Assembly (NCBI GenBank): GCA_029882675.1
Contig: JAOUKJ010000200.1
Coordinates: 1-7,214 of the forward strand
Direction of reading: 5' to 3'
From: Cyclobacteriaceae bacterium
GTDB lineage: Bacteria > Bacteroidota > Bacteroidia > Cytophagales > Cyclobacteriaceae
Length of the DNA: 7,214 nucleotides
Position 1 is the stretch's first letter. The number at the start of each line of letters is the position of its first letter. The notes below the pieces were generated by a model. That model was not told where the DNA came from and ran no database searches. It saw nothing but the letters and a program-made list of their open reading frames with translations. Shown here piece after piece: positions 1-6,098 of this stretch. Position numbers and translations under genes: made by a program.

Positions 1-493
1 CTGATGATCCCGGTGAAATGACAATATCGTTGGTAACGAAACGAAAAAGGCCACTGAGTTGATTGGCATTTTCGATGACTGGTATGCAAACATCAGTCAG
101 GCGGAAAACCTGATCAACTTCCCGCGAATAGTGATCGGATCACCCCATGAGAATCCGGTCATTCTAAACCGCAACGATGCCAAAGGCCCGGCCGGCATCT
201 GGGCCGAAGACAATAAATACCTCTATTGGGATGTAACCATAGCTGAAAAAGGGCTTTATGATATAAAATTTTTCTTCAAAGAGAATCCGACCGGGCCTGG
301 CCAACTGACCTTTAAAATTGGCCCCATACAAAGGGTTGTACAACATACCGATACGACTAAACGTGTGATGATCGTACCTGACATAGCGCTTCATTCCGGC
401 CCGGCTAAAGTTGATGGCTGGTTCACAAACCAAAAGTCTCCCCGAACTACAGTTTATCCATTTTATGTAGAAATAAAAAAGAAAGATCCTTAA
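1..493 (+). CDS. Arylsulfatase-like protein, C-terminal part only; frame apparently broken near base 21
   Basis: The visible part is the C-terminus of a probable sulfatase; the catalytic domain lies left of the window, so the formylglycine site cannot be checked. From base 3, one frame reads DDPGEM, the usual end of a sulfatase core (LYDL..DPGE..N). The matching continuation (NIVGNETKKATELIGIF) is in the next frame, so one base seems lost at about 21-22; restoring it would give DDPGEMNNIVGNETKKATEL. The long reading frame runs from base 17 to the TAA at 491-493 and has no ATG near its beginning, so it is not an independent gene. About 120 further residues form a beta-rich tail (VILNRNDAKGPAGIW, then YWDVTIAEKGLYDIKFFF), which I recall from arylsulfatases of Bacteroidota and Planctomycetes. 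The downstream lipoprotein gene overlaps it by one base (TAATG). The break may be a sequencing error or a real mutation. Family assignment is from remembered motifs, not a search. Confidence 0.7.
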
Positions 494-1254
494 TGATACG
501 ATACGGTTGGATATGTTTGATTTTTAGCCTTTCTTTTTGCCAGTCGCCGGAAAGGGAAAAGCGCCCGGTCAGGGTAAAACGCGAGCGGGAAGCCTTTGCG
601 ATCATGCGTCAGGACGACTGTTTTATATGTCATGGCATCTATGATAATGGTGGCGGGCCTGCCTACATTCGCATTGCAGAACATTATGAAACCACCAATG
701 AAAACATCCGTATGTTGAGCAGGAAAGTGCTGGAAGGAGGCGGGGGTGTCTGGGGTGGCCAACAGATGGTACGCCACAACTTTATCAAACCCGGCGAAGC
801 AGAAAGTATCGTGAAATGGGTATTGTCACTCGATGCAGATTCGGTGGAAAAGAGAAGCCCGATCAATGCGCCCTTTGTCACCATTCAGCCGGACTCATCA
901 CAACGATTTACATTATGGCTAAACGATAATCACTTTGCCGGATCTGCAGAAGCTGTCCATTTTAATGATTTATCCTTTCGCTCACTCCCCACAATCACCA
1001 ATCCGTTGACCATTAAGCACCAAATTATGATTGAAAGACGGGGAAAGTATTTTTATAAACTGGCAGGAAAAGCCCGCCTCTATATTGATGGCAACCAGGT
1101 AATCAGCGACCGGGAAGATGACCGGGAGATTATGCTGGAGATGGAAGAAGGCATACACACCCTTAGGGTGGAGTATGAGATGCAAGCTAAAAATAACTTG
1201 TTATCTTTGCACTGGCTGCCACTGGGGGATAGCTATTATAAGCTGATGAAGTGA
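493..1254 (+). CDS. Lipoprotein with a c-type cytochrome domain and a PA14-like domain
   Basis: This is a 253-residue exported haem protein. A very short signal peptide ends in a lipobox-like L-S-F-C with Cys16 as the probable lipidated residue, so it should be anchored in a membrane facing the periplasm or the cell surface. Residues about 30-113 are a small class I cytochrome c domain: the haem-binding motif CFICH is at 43-47, GGGPAY follows at 53-58, and GGGGVWGGQQM ends in Met92, the likely axial ligand, followed by a helix (EAESIVKWVLSL). Residues about 130-247 resemble a PA14 carbohydrate-binding beta-barrel: GKYFYKLAGKARLYIDG and EGIHTLRVEYEM match the family pattern. The ATG overlaps the stop of the sulfatase-like gene (TAATG), which suggests translational coupling and a shared role in handling sulfated glycans. 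That role is inference; the electron partner is unknown. A heptad repeat array begins at its stop codon. Confidence 0.82.
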   Translation: MIRYGWICLIFSLSFCQSPEREKRPVRVKREREAFAIMRQDDCFICHGIYDNGGGPAYIRIAEHYETTNENIRMLSRKVLEGGGGVWGGQQMVRHNFIKPGEAESIVKWVLSLDADSVEKRSPINAPFVTIQPDSSQRFTLWLNDNHFAGSAEAVHFNDLSFRSLPTITNPLTIKHQIMIERRGKYFYKLAGKARLYIDGNQVISDREDDREIMLEMEEGIHTLRVEYEMQAKNNLLSLHWLPLGDSYYKLMK

Positions 1255-1295
1255 GATATTGGATTTGAGATACTAGAAATAAGATACGAGACAAG
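1254..1295 (+). repeat. Degenerate 7-bp tandem array (6 units) at the stop codon
   Basis: Six consecutive heptamers run from the last base of the TGA stop codon: AGATATT, GGATTTG, AGATACT, AGAAATA, AGATACG, AGACAAG. G and A at positions 2-3 are invariant. The first unit is identical to the unit of the near-perfect array at 1936-2019, in the same orientation, so the two arrays belong to one repeat family. The function is unknown. The unit does not pair well with itself, so an ordinary terminator hairpin is unlikely. Confidence 0.7.
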
Positions 1296-1303
1296 TAATT
1301 TTG
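1296..1303 (+). promoter_or_regulatory. Possible -7 promoter element (TAATTTTG) for the PAP2 gene
   Basis: TAATTTTG matches the Bacteroidota -7 consensus TAnnTTTG exactly and would give a leader of roughly 60 nt before the PAP2 start at 1372. The nearest upstream TTG (1265-1267) is 28 bases away, longer than the usual 19-21, so the -33 part is missing or poor. A 6-bp inverted repeat (AATCAT at 1309-1314, ATGATT at 1322-1327) lies just downstream and may be chance in AT-rich DNA. Confidence 0.25.
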
Positions 1304-1371
1304 GGTTCAATCATAAATACCATGATTAGTAAAGCACATAATAATTTTAAGCAACACAGTATCTTCTTCCC

Positions 1372-1932
1372 ATGCTCGACTGGCTTATAGAACTCGATAA
1401 ACAATTCTTCCTTTTTCTCAATGGGCTGCATGCCCATTGGCTCGATCCCATCATGTTTTTTATCTCCGGAAAAAAGGAATGGATCCCATTTTATGTAGCA
1501 CTGGCCGGCGCTCTCATCTGGAAATATAAGTGGCGATCAGTGGTATTTCTTGCAGCTGTAGGTGTCGGTATCGGGCTATCAGACCAGATCACTTCCGGAA
1601 TGATGAAACCTTTCTTCGAACGCTTGCGCCCCAGTCATGAACCCACCCTGGATGGCCTGGTGCATCTTGTTAATGACTATAAAGGAGGACATTATGGTTT
1701 TGCCTCATCGCATGCCTCCAATACCTTTGCCCTGGCCATGTTCTTCTTTTTAACCTTCCGAAGAAATTATCCATGGATCCGCTGGATTTTTGTCTGGGCG
1801 GCCATCGTATCGTATTCCCGTATTTATCTGGGTGTACATTATCCCGGCGATATATTGGTCGGTGCAGTGATTGGAATACTATGTGGGTGGATCGGAATGC
1901 GGATCGTACGGTGGCGGTACCGGGAGATATGA
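1372..1932 (+). CDS. PAP2-family membrane phosphatase (lipid phosphatase / undecaprenyl-diphosphatase type)
   Basis: This is a 186-residue integral membrane phosphatase of the PAP2 (type 2 phosphatidic acid phosphatase) superfamily. All three signature blocks are present in order: K79-x6-R86-P87, then ASSH at 111-114 (the family's PSGH block with Ala for Pro; His114 is the general acid/base), then SR-x5-H-x3-D at 149-160 with His156 as phosphoryl acceptor and Asp160. Hydrophobic stretches at about 25-50, 56-72, 116-130, 136-148 and 160-178 fit the usual five or six membrane segments, with the active site facing the periplasm. Family members remove phosphate from undecaprenyl diphosphate, phosphatidylglycerol phosphate or phosphatidate. 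Sequence alone does not choose among these substrates, and the neighbours give no hint. The length is normal and the gene looks intact. The ATG at 1372 is chosen because the N-terminal motif LDWLIELDKQFFLFLNGLH is the family's normal beginning. Confidence 0.9.
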   Translation: MLDWLIELDKQFFLFLNGLHAHWLDPIMFFISGKKEWIPFYVALAGALIWKYKWRSVVFLAAVGVGIGLSDQITSGMMKPFFERLRPSHEPTLDGLVHLVNDYKGGHYGFASSHASNTFALAMFFFLTFRRNYPWIRWIFVWAAIVSYSRIYLGVHYPGDILVGAVIGILCGWIGMRIVRWRYREI

Positions 1933-1935
1933 TTT

Positions 1936-2019
1936 AGATATTAGATTTTAGATATTAGATATTAGATATTAGATATTAGATATTAGATATTAGATATTAG
2001 ATGTGGGATGTGGGATGTG
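1936..2019 (+). repeat. Near-perfect 7-bp tandem array (12 units, AGATATT)
   Basis: Twelve heptamers in unbroken phase start four bases after the PAP2 stop codon. Eight are exactly AGATATT (starting at 1936, 1950, 1957, 1964, 1971, 1978, 1985 and 1992). The second unit is AGATTTT, and the last three drift to AGATGTG, GGATGTG and GGATGTG. The GAT core at positions 2-4 is invariant. The perfect centre and decayed right flank suggest recent slippage expansion. It shares unit and orientation with the array at 1254-1295. The function is unknown; copy number may vary between strains or be miscounted in assembly. Confidence 0.92.
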
Positions 2020-2074
2020 AAGGTGTCCAGGCTCGGGAAGTAATAATTCCAACCCTTTGCCGTTGTTAATGTGT

Positions 2075-2091
2075 CTTTAATGTTATTAAAG
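2075..2091 (+). promoter_or_regulatory. Inverted repeat upstream of the VWA gene (possible operator or promoter region)
   Basis: CTTTAAT and ATTAAAG form a perfect 7-bp inverted repeat with a 3-base spacer (GTT), 32 bases before the VWA start codon. A TTTG at 2056-2059 lies 18 bases before TAATGTTA (2078-2085), a weak match to the Bacteroidota -33/-7 pair that would place the repeat across the promoter. It could be a regulator site or a chance AT-rich symmetry. No Shine-Dalgarno sequence is visible before the ATG at 2124. Confidence 0.3.
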
Positions 2092-2123
2092 CTACATACA
2101 ATAATTTCACTAAATCTACCCAT

Positions 2124-3617
2124 ATGAAAGCATCGGCAATGAGTCTTATTTTCCTCATCATGTTATTTGCATGCCAAGAGGAAAGGTTATACTGTGACAC
2201 TTGTGACGGATTGGCCGACATGGCCTACAATTCAGGTTTTAACAATTTGAACATTGACATGTCCGAACCCGCTACGGGAGACAGGTACAAAGACATTGTT
2301 GAGAATCCATTCATCAAGGTATCCGAAGAGCCCGTGAGCACTTTTTCCATTGATGCGGATGGAGCTTCATATGCCAATGTCAGGCGTTTCCTCAGTGAAA
2401 ACACCCCTCCACCGTCAGGAGCCATCCGGACTGAAGAACTCATTAATTATTTTGCACAAGACTACCCGGAGACGAACTCCAACGATCCCATATCAGTCAA
2501 TGGAGAGGTAAGCTTATGTCCCTGGCAATCCGGCAATAAGCTCATCAGGATTGGCATCAAAGGCCACGATATACCCCGTCATGAATTGCCTGCCTCAAAC
2601 TTTGTGTTTCTTATAGATGTGTCCGGTTCAATGTCCAGTGATGACAAATTGCATTTACTGAAAGAAGGCTTTTTACTGTTGGTAGACGAACTTTCTGCCC
2701 ATGACCGCATAGCTATTGTCACCTATGCGGGAAGTGCAGGTGTAGTGTTGGAATCAACGGCCGGTGACCAAAAAGAAACCATAAAGGACGCCATACGGTC
2801 CCTTGGATCCGGGGGGAGTACAGCGGGGGCAGAAGGCATCCTTTCTGCATACGAAATAGCACAGGCCAATTTAATTGAAGGCGGAAATAACAGGGTCATC
2901 TTGGGAACAGACGGTGATTTTAATGTAGGGATTAGTAATCAGGAAGAACTGATTACCCTGATTGAAGGAAAAAGGGATTTGGGTATTTTTCTTACGGTAC
3001 TTGGCGTAGGAAGAGGCAACCTGAATGACGGTATGCTGGAGCAACTGGCCAATAACGGCAATGGCACATATGAATATATAGACCGTTTGGAACAAGCCAA
3101 AAAGGTCTTTATATACGAACACAGTAAATTTTATACCGCTGCCAAAGACGTCAAAGTTCAGGTGCATTTTAATTCCTCGCTGGTAGAAGCTTACCGGCTC
3201 ATTGGGTATGAAAACCGGCTACTTAATGAAGAAGATTTCACCGATGATAAAAAAGATGCAGGGGAAATTGGTGTAGGGCAAAGTATTACGGCCCTGTACG
3301 AAATAAAGCCCGCTTCCAGTGCTCAACTCAGAGTAGAGCCTACCTTTACCATCAACTTCCGTTACAAACAACCTGATGCAGATACCAGCATTCCTATAGA
3401 CCTTGACATTTTTGACGAGGGTAAAGCATTTACACATTCCAGCCGACATATGCGGTTTACAGCCAGCCTGGCTGGTTTTGGCATGTTGTTGCGCGACTCC
3501 GAATACAAAGGAACCATCACATGGAACGATATCTATGACTGGTCCAGCCAGTCAATAGACTATGATCCGCATGGTTTTAAGGCGGAATTTGTCAGTATTG
3601 TGCTTAAAATGAAGTGA
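2124..3617 (+). CDS. YfbK-type von Willebrand factor A domain lipoprotein
   Basis: This is a 497-residue exported protein of the YfbK family. A signal peptide ends in the lipobox L-F-A-C with Cys17 as the lipidated residue. Residues about 55-135 match the YfbK N-terminal region (NPFIKVSEEPVSTFSIDADG, then SYANVRRFL and IRTEELINYF). The VWA domain spans about 158-320, with the metal-ion adhesion site DVSGS at 165-169, Thr233 in GGSTAG and Asp263 in GTDGDFNVG, so metal binding should be intact. Residues about 338-497 match the YfbK C-terminal domain (AYRLIGYENRLL, DDKKDAGEIG, ITALYEIKP). The family is common in Bacteroidota and presumably mediates protein contacts at the cell envelope; its exact role is not established. 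Many relatives carry an extra N-terminal carboxypeptidase-regulatory-like domain, absent here. The segment joining VWA to the C-terminal domain (VFIYEHSKFYTAAKDV) differs from the usual glycine-containing form (GGTLFTIAKDV). The gene is probably transcribed alone and converges with tryptophanase. Confidence 0.92.
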   Translation: MKASAMSLIFLIMLFACQEERLYCDTCDGLADMAYNSGFNNLNIDMSEPATGDRYKDIVENPFIKVSEEPVSTFSIDADGASYANVRRFLSENTPPPSGAIRTEELINYFAQDYPETNSNDPISVNGEVSLCPWQSGNKLIRIGIKGHDIPRHELPASNFVFLIDVSGSMSSDDKLHLLKEGFLLLVDELSAHDRIAIVTYAGSAGVVLESTAGDQKETIKDAIRSLGSGGSTAGAEGILSAYEIAQANLIEGGNNRVILGTDGDFNVGISNQEELITLIEGKRDLGIFLTVLGVGRGNLNDGMLEQLANNGNGTYEYIDRLEQAKKVFIYEHSKFYTAAKDVKVQVHFNSSLVEAYRLIGYENRLLNEEDFTDDKKDAGEIGVGQSITALYEIKPASSAQLRVEPTFTINFRYKQPDADTSIPIDLDIFDEGKAFTHSSRHMRFTASLAGFGMLLRDSEYKGTITWNDIYDWSSQSIDYDPHGFKAEFVSIVLKMK

Positions 3618-3619
3618 TC

Positions 3620-3653
3620 AGATTGACTGGGAAAAGTGTTTTCACTGTAATCT
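3620..3653. terminator. Weak hairpin between convergent genes (possible bidirectional terminator)
   Basis: The convergent VWA and tryptophanase genes are separated by 24 bases. AGATT (3620-3624) can pair with AATCT (3649-3653), and inside it GAAAA (3631-3635) with TTTTC (3639-3643). The stems are short, overlap the end of the tryptophanase gene and lack a clear T tract, so the terminator assignment is tentative. Confidence 0.2.
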
Positions 3654-5021
3654 TTCAAACTTCGCCGTGAAATGCCTTAAATAGGGTGCTTCTTCAATTA
3701 TCCGCAAGCCGGTTGATTGATGACGTGTCTTTAAAATTTCCTCAAAAGTCTCAATCACATATTCCATATGGCTTTGGGTATAAACCCGCCGGGGGATGGC
3801 TAGTCGAACCAACTCCCGGGCAGCCGGTATTAATTGGCCTGTATGATCATACTTACCAAACATCACCGATCCAATCTCAACACTCCGGATGCCTGCTTTC
3901 TCATATAACTCACAAACGAGAGCCTGGCCGGGATATTGATCTATTCGTATATGCGGATATAAAAGATGGGCATCGACATAAACGGCATGGCCTCCTATGG
4001 GCCGAATAACAGGCACACCCATTTCATGTAGTCTATTTCCCAGATAAGTTGTGCTTTTGATCCTGTACTCCAGATAATGCGGATCAAAGACCTCGTCCAG
4101 GCCGATCGCAATGGCCTCCATATCCCGCCCTGAGAGTCCACCATAGGTCACGAAACCTTCTGTAATGATCAGCATGTTGACGCATTTATCTGCCAGACCT
4201 TTATCTTTCAGACTTAAAAATCCGCCCATATTTACCAGCGCATCCTTTTTTGCACTCATAATGGCCCCATCTGCCAGGGAAAACATTTCATGGGCAATTT
4301 CCCGGTAAGTCTTATGTTCGAAGCCCGGTTCACGATGCTTTATAAAGTACGAATTCTCAGCTATTCTACAACTGTCTAAAAGGAACAAAACCTGATGTGA
4401 CTTACAAATATCCCTGATCGCCCGCGCATTTTCCATACTTACAGGCTGCCCTCCCCCACTGTTGTTGGTCACGGTGAGTATGACCGCCCCAATGTGCTCA
4501 CTGCCCCGGTCTTCGATGATGGCTTGCAACTTTTCCAGATCTACATTGCCTTTAAAGGGATAAAGTTGATCCATATCACCAGATTCGGCAACAGGGATAT
4601 CCACTGCCTCTGCCCCTGAATACTCTATATTTGCCCGTGTAGTATCAAAGTGTGTATTACTTATAAAAGTTTTTCCTTCCCCACCCAGGTAAGTATATAT
4701 GATTCGTTCAGCAGCCCTTCCCTGATGCGTAGGCAGGATGTATTCATGCCCGGTCAGGTCTTTAATGCCCTTTTCCATTCTCAACCAGGATTGAGAGCCG
4801 GCATATGACTCATCTCCGCGCATCACACCGGCCCACTGCTCTGAGCTCATAGCTGAGGTGCCGCTATCGGTCAGCAGGTCAATGATCACGTGAACAGAGT
4901 CCAATAAAAACGGATTGTAATGGGCTTTTGCCAGGTGTTTTTTTCGCTGTTCGCCGGTACTTAGCGTGATGGGTTCAACGGACTTTATTTTAAAGGGTTC
5001 AATGACTGTTTTGTGCTGCAT
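3642..5021 (-). CDS. tnaA: Tryptophanase (tryptophan indole-lyase)
   Basis: This is a cytoplasmic pyridoxal-phosphate enzyme of the beta-eliminating lyase family that splits L-tryptophan into indole, pyruvate and ammonia. Numbered from the ATG at 5021 (459 residues; the E. coli enzyme has 471), visible landmarks are IDLLTDSGT near 47-55, Tyr73 in DESYAGS, the phosphate-binding THQGR (98-102), the cofactor-contacting Asp216 and Arg219 in DSCR, and the cofactor lysine Lys259 in MSAKKD. Three positions separate tryptophanase from tyrosine phenol-lyase: Asp126 in FDTT (Thr in phenol-lyase), Ile383 in VEIGS (the phenol-lyase has the phenol-binding Arg here) and His450 in LRHF (Phe in phenol-lyase). 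All three are of the tryptophanase type. A TTG three codons upstream also keeps the frame, but the ATG gives an N-terminus (MQHKTVIEPFKIKSVEP) close in length to known members. No TnaB-type permease is adjacent. A PAS-LuxR regulator gene lies 220 bp upstream. Confidence 0.92.
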   Translation of the reverse strand: MQHKTVIEPFKIKSVEPITLSTGEQRKKHLAKAHYNPFLLDSVHVIIDLLTDSGTSAMSSEQWAGVMRGDESYAGSQSWLRMEKGIKDLTGHEYILPTHQGRAAERIIYTYLGGEGKTFISNTHFDTTRANIEYSGAEAVDIPVAESGDMDQLYPFKGNVDLEKLQAIIEDRGSEHIGAVILTVTNNSGGGQPVSMENARAIRDICKSHQVLFLLDSCRIAENSYFIKHREPGFEHKTYREIAHEMFSLADGAIMSAKKDALVNMGGFLSLKDKGLADKCVNMLIITEGFVTYGGLSGRDMEAIAIGLDEVFDPHYLEYRIKSTTYLGNRLHEMGVPVIRPIGGHAVYVDAHLLYPHIRIDQYPGQALVCELYEKAGIRSVEIGSVMFGKYDHTGQLIPAARELVRLAIPRRVYTQSHMEYVIETFEEILKTRHQSTGLRIIEEAPYLRHFTAKFERLQ

Positions 5022-5135
5022 GGATTTCAATTTAAAGGCCTCCGAACGGATAGATAACTGCTATTGCCCTACGCTTTCGAATTTTCAATAAATATACTGA
5101 ATATTTTTGACTTTCGATTTTGGAAAACAGGCTGA

Positions 5136-5155
5136 TCAGGAAGGCACTCTCCTGA
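5136..5155 (-). other. Hairpin in the tryptophanase leader
   Basis: On the minus strand TCAGGA (5155-5150) and TCCTGA (5141-5136) form a perfect 6-bp stem with an 8-base loop, about 115 bases before the tnaA start codon. A second CCTG follows at about 5132-5129, so the CAGG strand has two possible partners. There is no adjacent T run, so this is not an ordinary terminator. It could be a leader control structure or chance. Confidence 0.25.
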
Positions 5156-5184
5156 AATACCTTGAAGGAAAGTTTCGATGAATA

Positions 5185-5192
5185 CAAATTTA
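5185..5192 (-). promoter_or_regulatory. Possible -7 promoter element (TAAATTTG) for tnaA
   Basis: On the minus strand TAAATTTG matches TAnnTTTG exactly and would start transcription near 5178, giving a leader of about 155-160 nt. No TTG lies at the expected -33 distance. The element directly follows the hairpin behind luxR, so one transcript would end where the next begins. Confidence 0.35.
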
Positions 5193-5194
5193 AT

Positions 5195-5223
5195 TCTCAT
5201 GATTTCTTATTGAAATAATGAGA
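5195..5223 (-). terminator. Hairpin behind the luxR-type gene, possible terminator
   Basis: TCTCATGATTTC (5195-5206) and GAAATAATGAGA (5212-5223) pair in 11 of 12 positions around a 5-base loop. The hairpin begins 18 bases after the stop codon of the minus-strand luxR-type gene. The stem is AT-rich, and the minus-strand sequence after it (ATTAAATTTGTATTC) is T-rich without a continuous T run. It may end the HAD-LuxR transcript and separate it from tnaA, or act as an operator near the tnaA promoter. Confidence 0.4.
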
Positions 5224-5241
5224 GCACCCCTCCTCATTTAA

Positions 5242-6030
5242 TCACAACAATCCCATTTGCACGGCCTTATAGATCATTTCGCTGGCATTTCGCACCTTTA
5301 GTTTTTTTAGTATGTTGCGTCGGTGTGTATTTACTGTATGCATGCTAATATTCATCTTACCTGCAAGATTTTCACTACTCTCCCCCTTTTTTAAACTCTC
5401 CAATATTTCCATTTCCCTTTTGCTTAGTAAATCATTTTTCACAGGTTGATAAGCGAGTTCCTTTTTTACCTCATTATAAAAAAAATCTTTCTCCGGGCCT
5501 TCCAATGACCAGGTTACCGGGCCGTCTTTTTTCGAGCAACTAATGTCTGTCAGTATGTTCAAAGTCAGATCAAAAGTTTTTCCGGAAAAACTCATCGCAT
5601 ATGATTTACGCAAGAACCATCGATATTTCTCATTTTTACATTTTAAGCGGTAATCGTGTGTAAGTACCATTTCAAAGGCCTCTCCAACATCTATATTGAG
5701 ACAATAAGACACAACCCCTTTAACGATTTTCACTACAGTATATACATCTTCTTGATGTATCTGCTGATAGATCGCACTTATTTCCAAGGGTTCCGAAATC
5801 CCCAGATTAAGTTCAAAACCTTTGGATAGTATGATCTCTTTTGAATGGTAATCCATAATATAAATCATCTGGCCTGGCAGGTGGGGCTGCTTTTGGAAGG
5901 CTCTTATATATTGCCTGGCCCATTCGCTATATGATTTATATTGAAATTCATTTTGTAGTTTAGCGGTCACCGGATCAAGCATCTGGACTATTTCGCTTAA
6001 AACACCTTTCTTTTTTATATTTTCCGGCAT
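5242..6030 (-). CDS. PAS-LuxR family transcriptional regulator
   Basis: This is a 262-residue cytoplasmic DNA-binding regulator. Residues about 53-167 look like a single PAS sensor fold: IHQEDVYTVV resembles the common IHPEDR turn, and KYRWFLRKS followed near 150-167 by FDLTLNILTDIS resembles the last strands of PAS domains (YRWFL..DIT). The ligand is unknown. Residues 202-262 are a LuxR/GerE helix-turn-helix: LSKREMEIL with Glu206, then MHTVNTHRRNILKKL with Thr232, Val233, His236 and Ile240 on the recognition side, then a final helix. There is no receiver domain, so it is a one-component regulator. PAS-LuxR proteins of this layout are frequent in Bacteroidota. It lies 68 bp downstream of the HAD gene on the same strand and could share its transcript. 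It is also directly upstream of tryptophanase, which makes tnaA a candidate target by adjacency only. The ATG at 6030 has no Shine-Dalgarno sequence, as is usual in this phylum. Confidence 0.88.
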   Translation of the reverse strand: MPENIKKKGVLSEIVQMLDPVTAKLQNEFQYKSYSEWARQYIRAFQKQPHLPGQMIYIMDYHSKEIILSKGFELNLGISEPLEISAIYQQIHQEDVYTVVKIVKGVVSYCLNIDVGEAFEMVLTHDYRLKCKNEKYRWFLRKSYAMSFSGKTFDLTLNILTDISCSKKDGPVTWSLEGPEKDFFYNEVKKELAYQPVKNDLLSKREMEILESLKKGESSENLAGKMNISMHTVNTHRRNILKKLKVRNASEMIYKAVQMGLL

Positions 6031-6098
6031 ACAACTATTGTTTTGAAAATCAACTTACCTACAATATCCAAACGAACTTTCCTCAAAAGCTGAATTCC

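Noticed and set aside
59..61. TTG at 59 as the start of an independent 144-residue gene.
   Set aside because: The residues before it (NETKKATE) continue the sulfatase-like sequence upstream, so this is the interior of a longer gene.
3642..5021. Tyrosine phenol-lyase as the identity of the PLP enzyme.
   Set aside because: The phenol-binding Arg and the Thr and Phe partners of phenol-lyase are replaced by the tryptophanase residues Ile, Asp and His.
5022..5030. TTG start three codons upstream of the tnaA ATG.
   Set aside because: The frame is open, but the ATG at 5021 gives the expected N-terminal length, and no ribosome-binding signal favours the TTG.
5069..5200. A 43-codon minus-strand frame (MRIKFVFIETFLQG...) just upstream of tnaA, a possible TnaC-like leader peptide.
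   Set aside because: It has no tryptophan codon, is longer than TnaC and its ATG lies inside a hairpin arm upstream of the likely transcription start. A chance frame is more likely.
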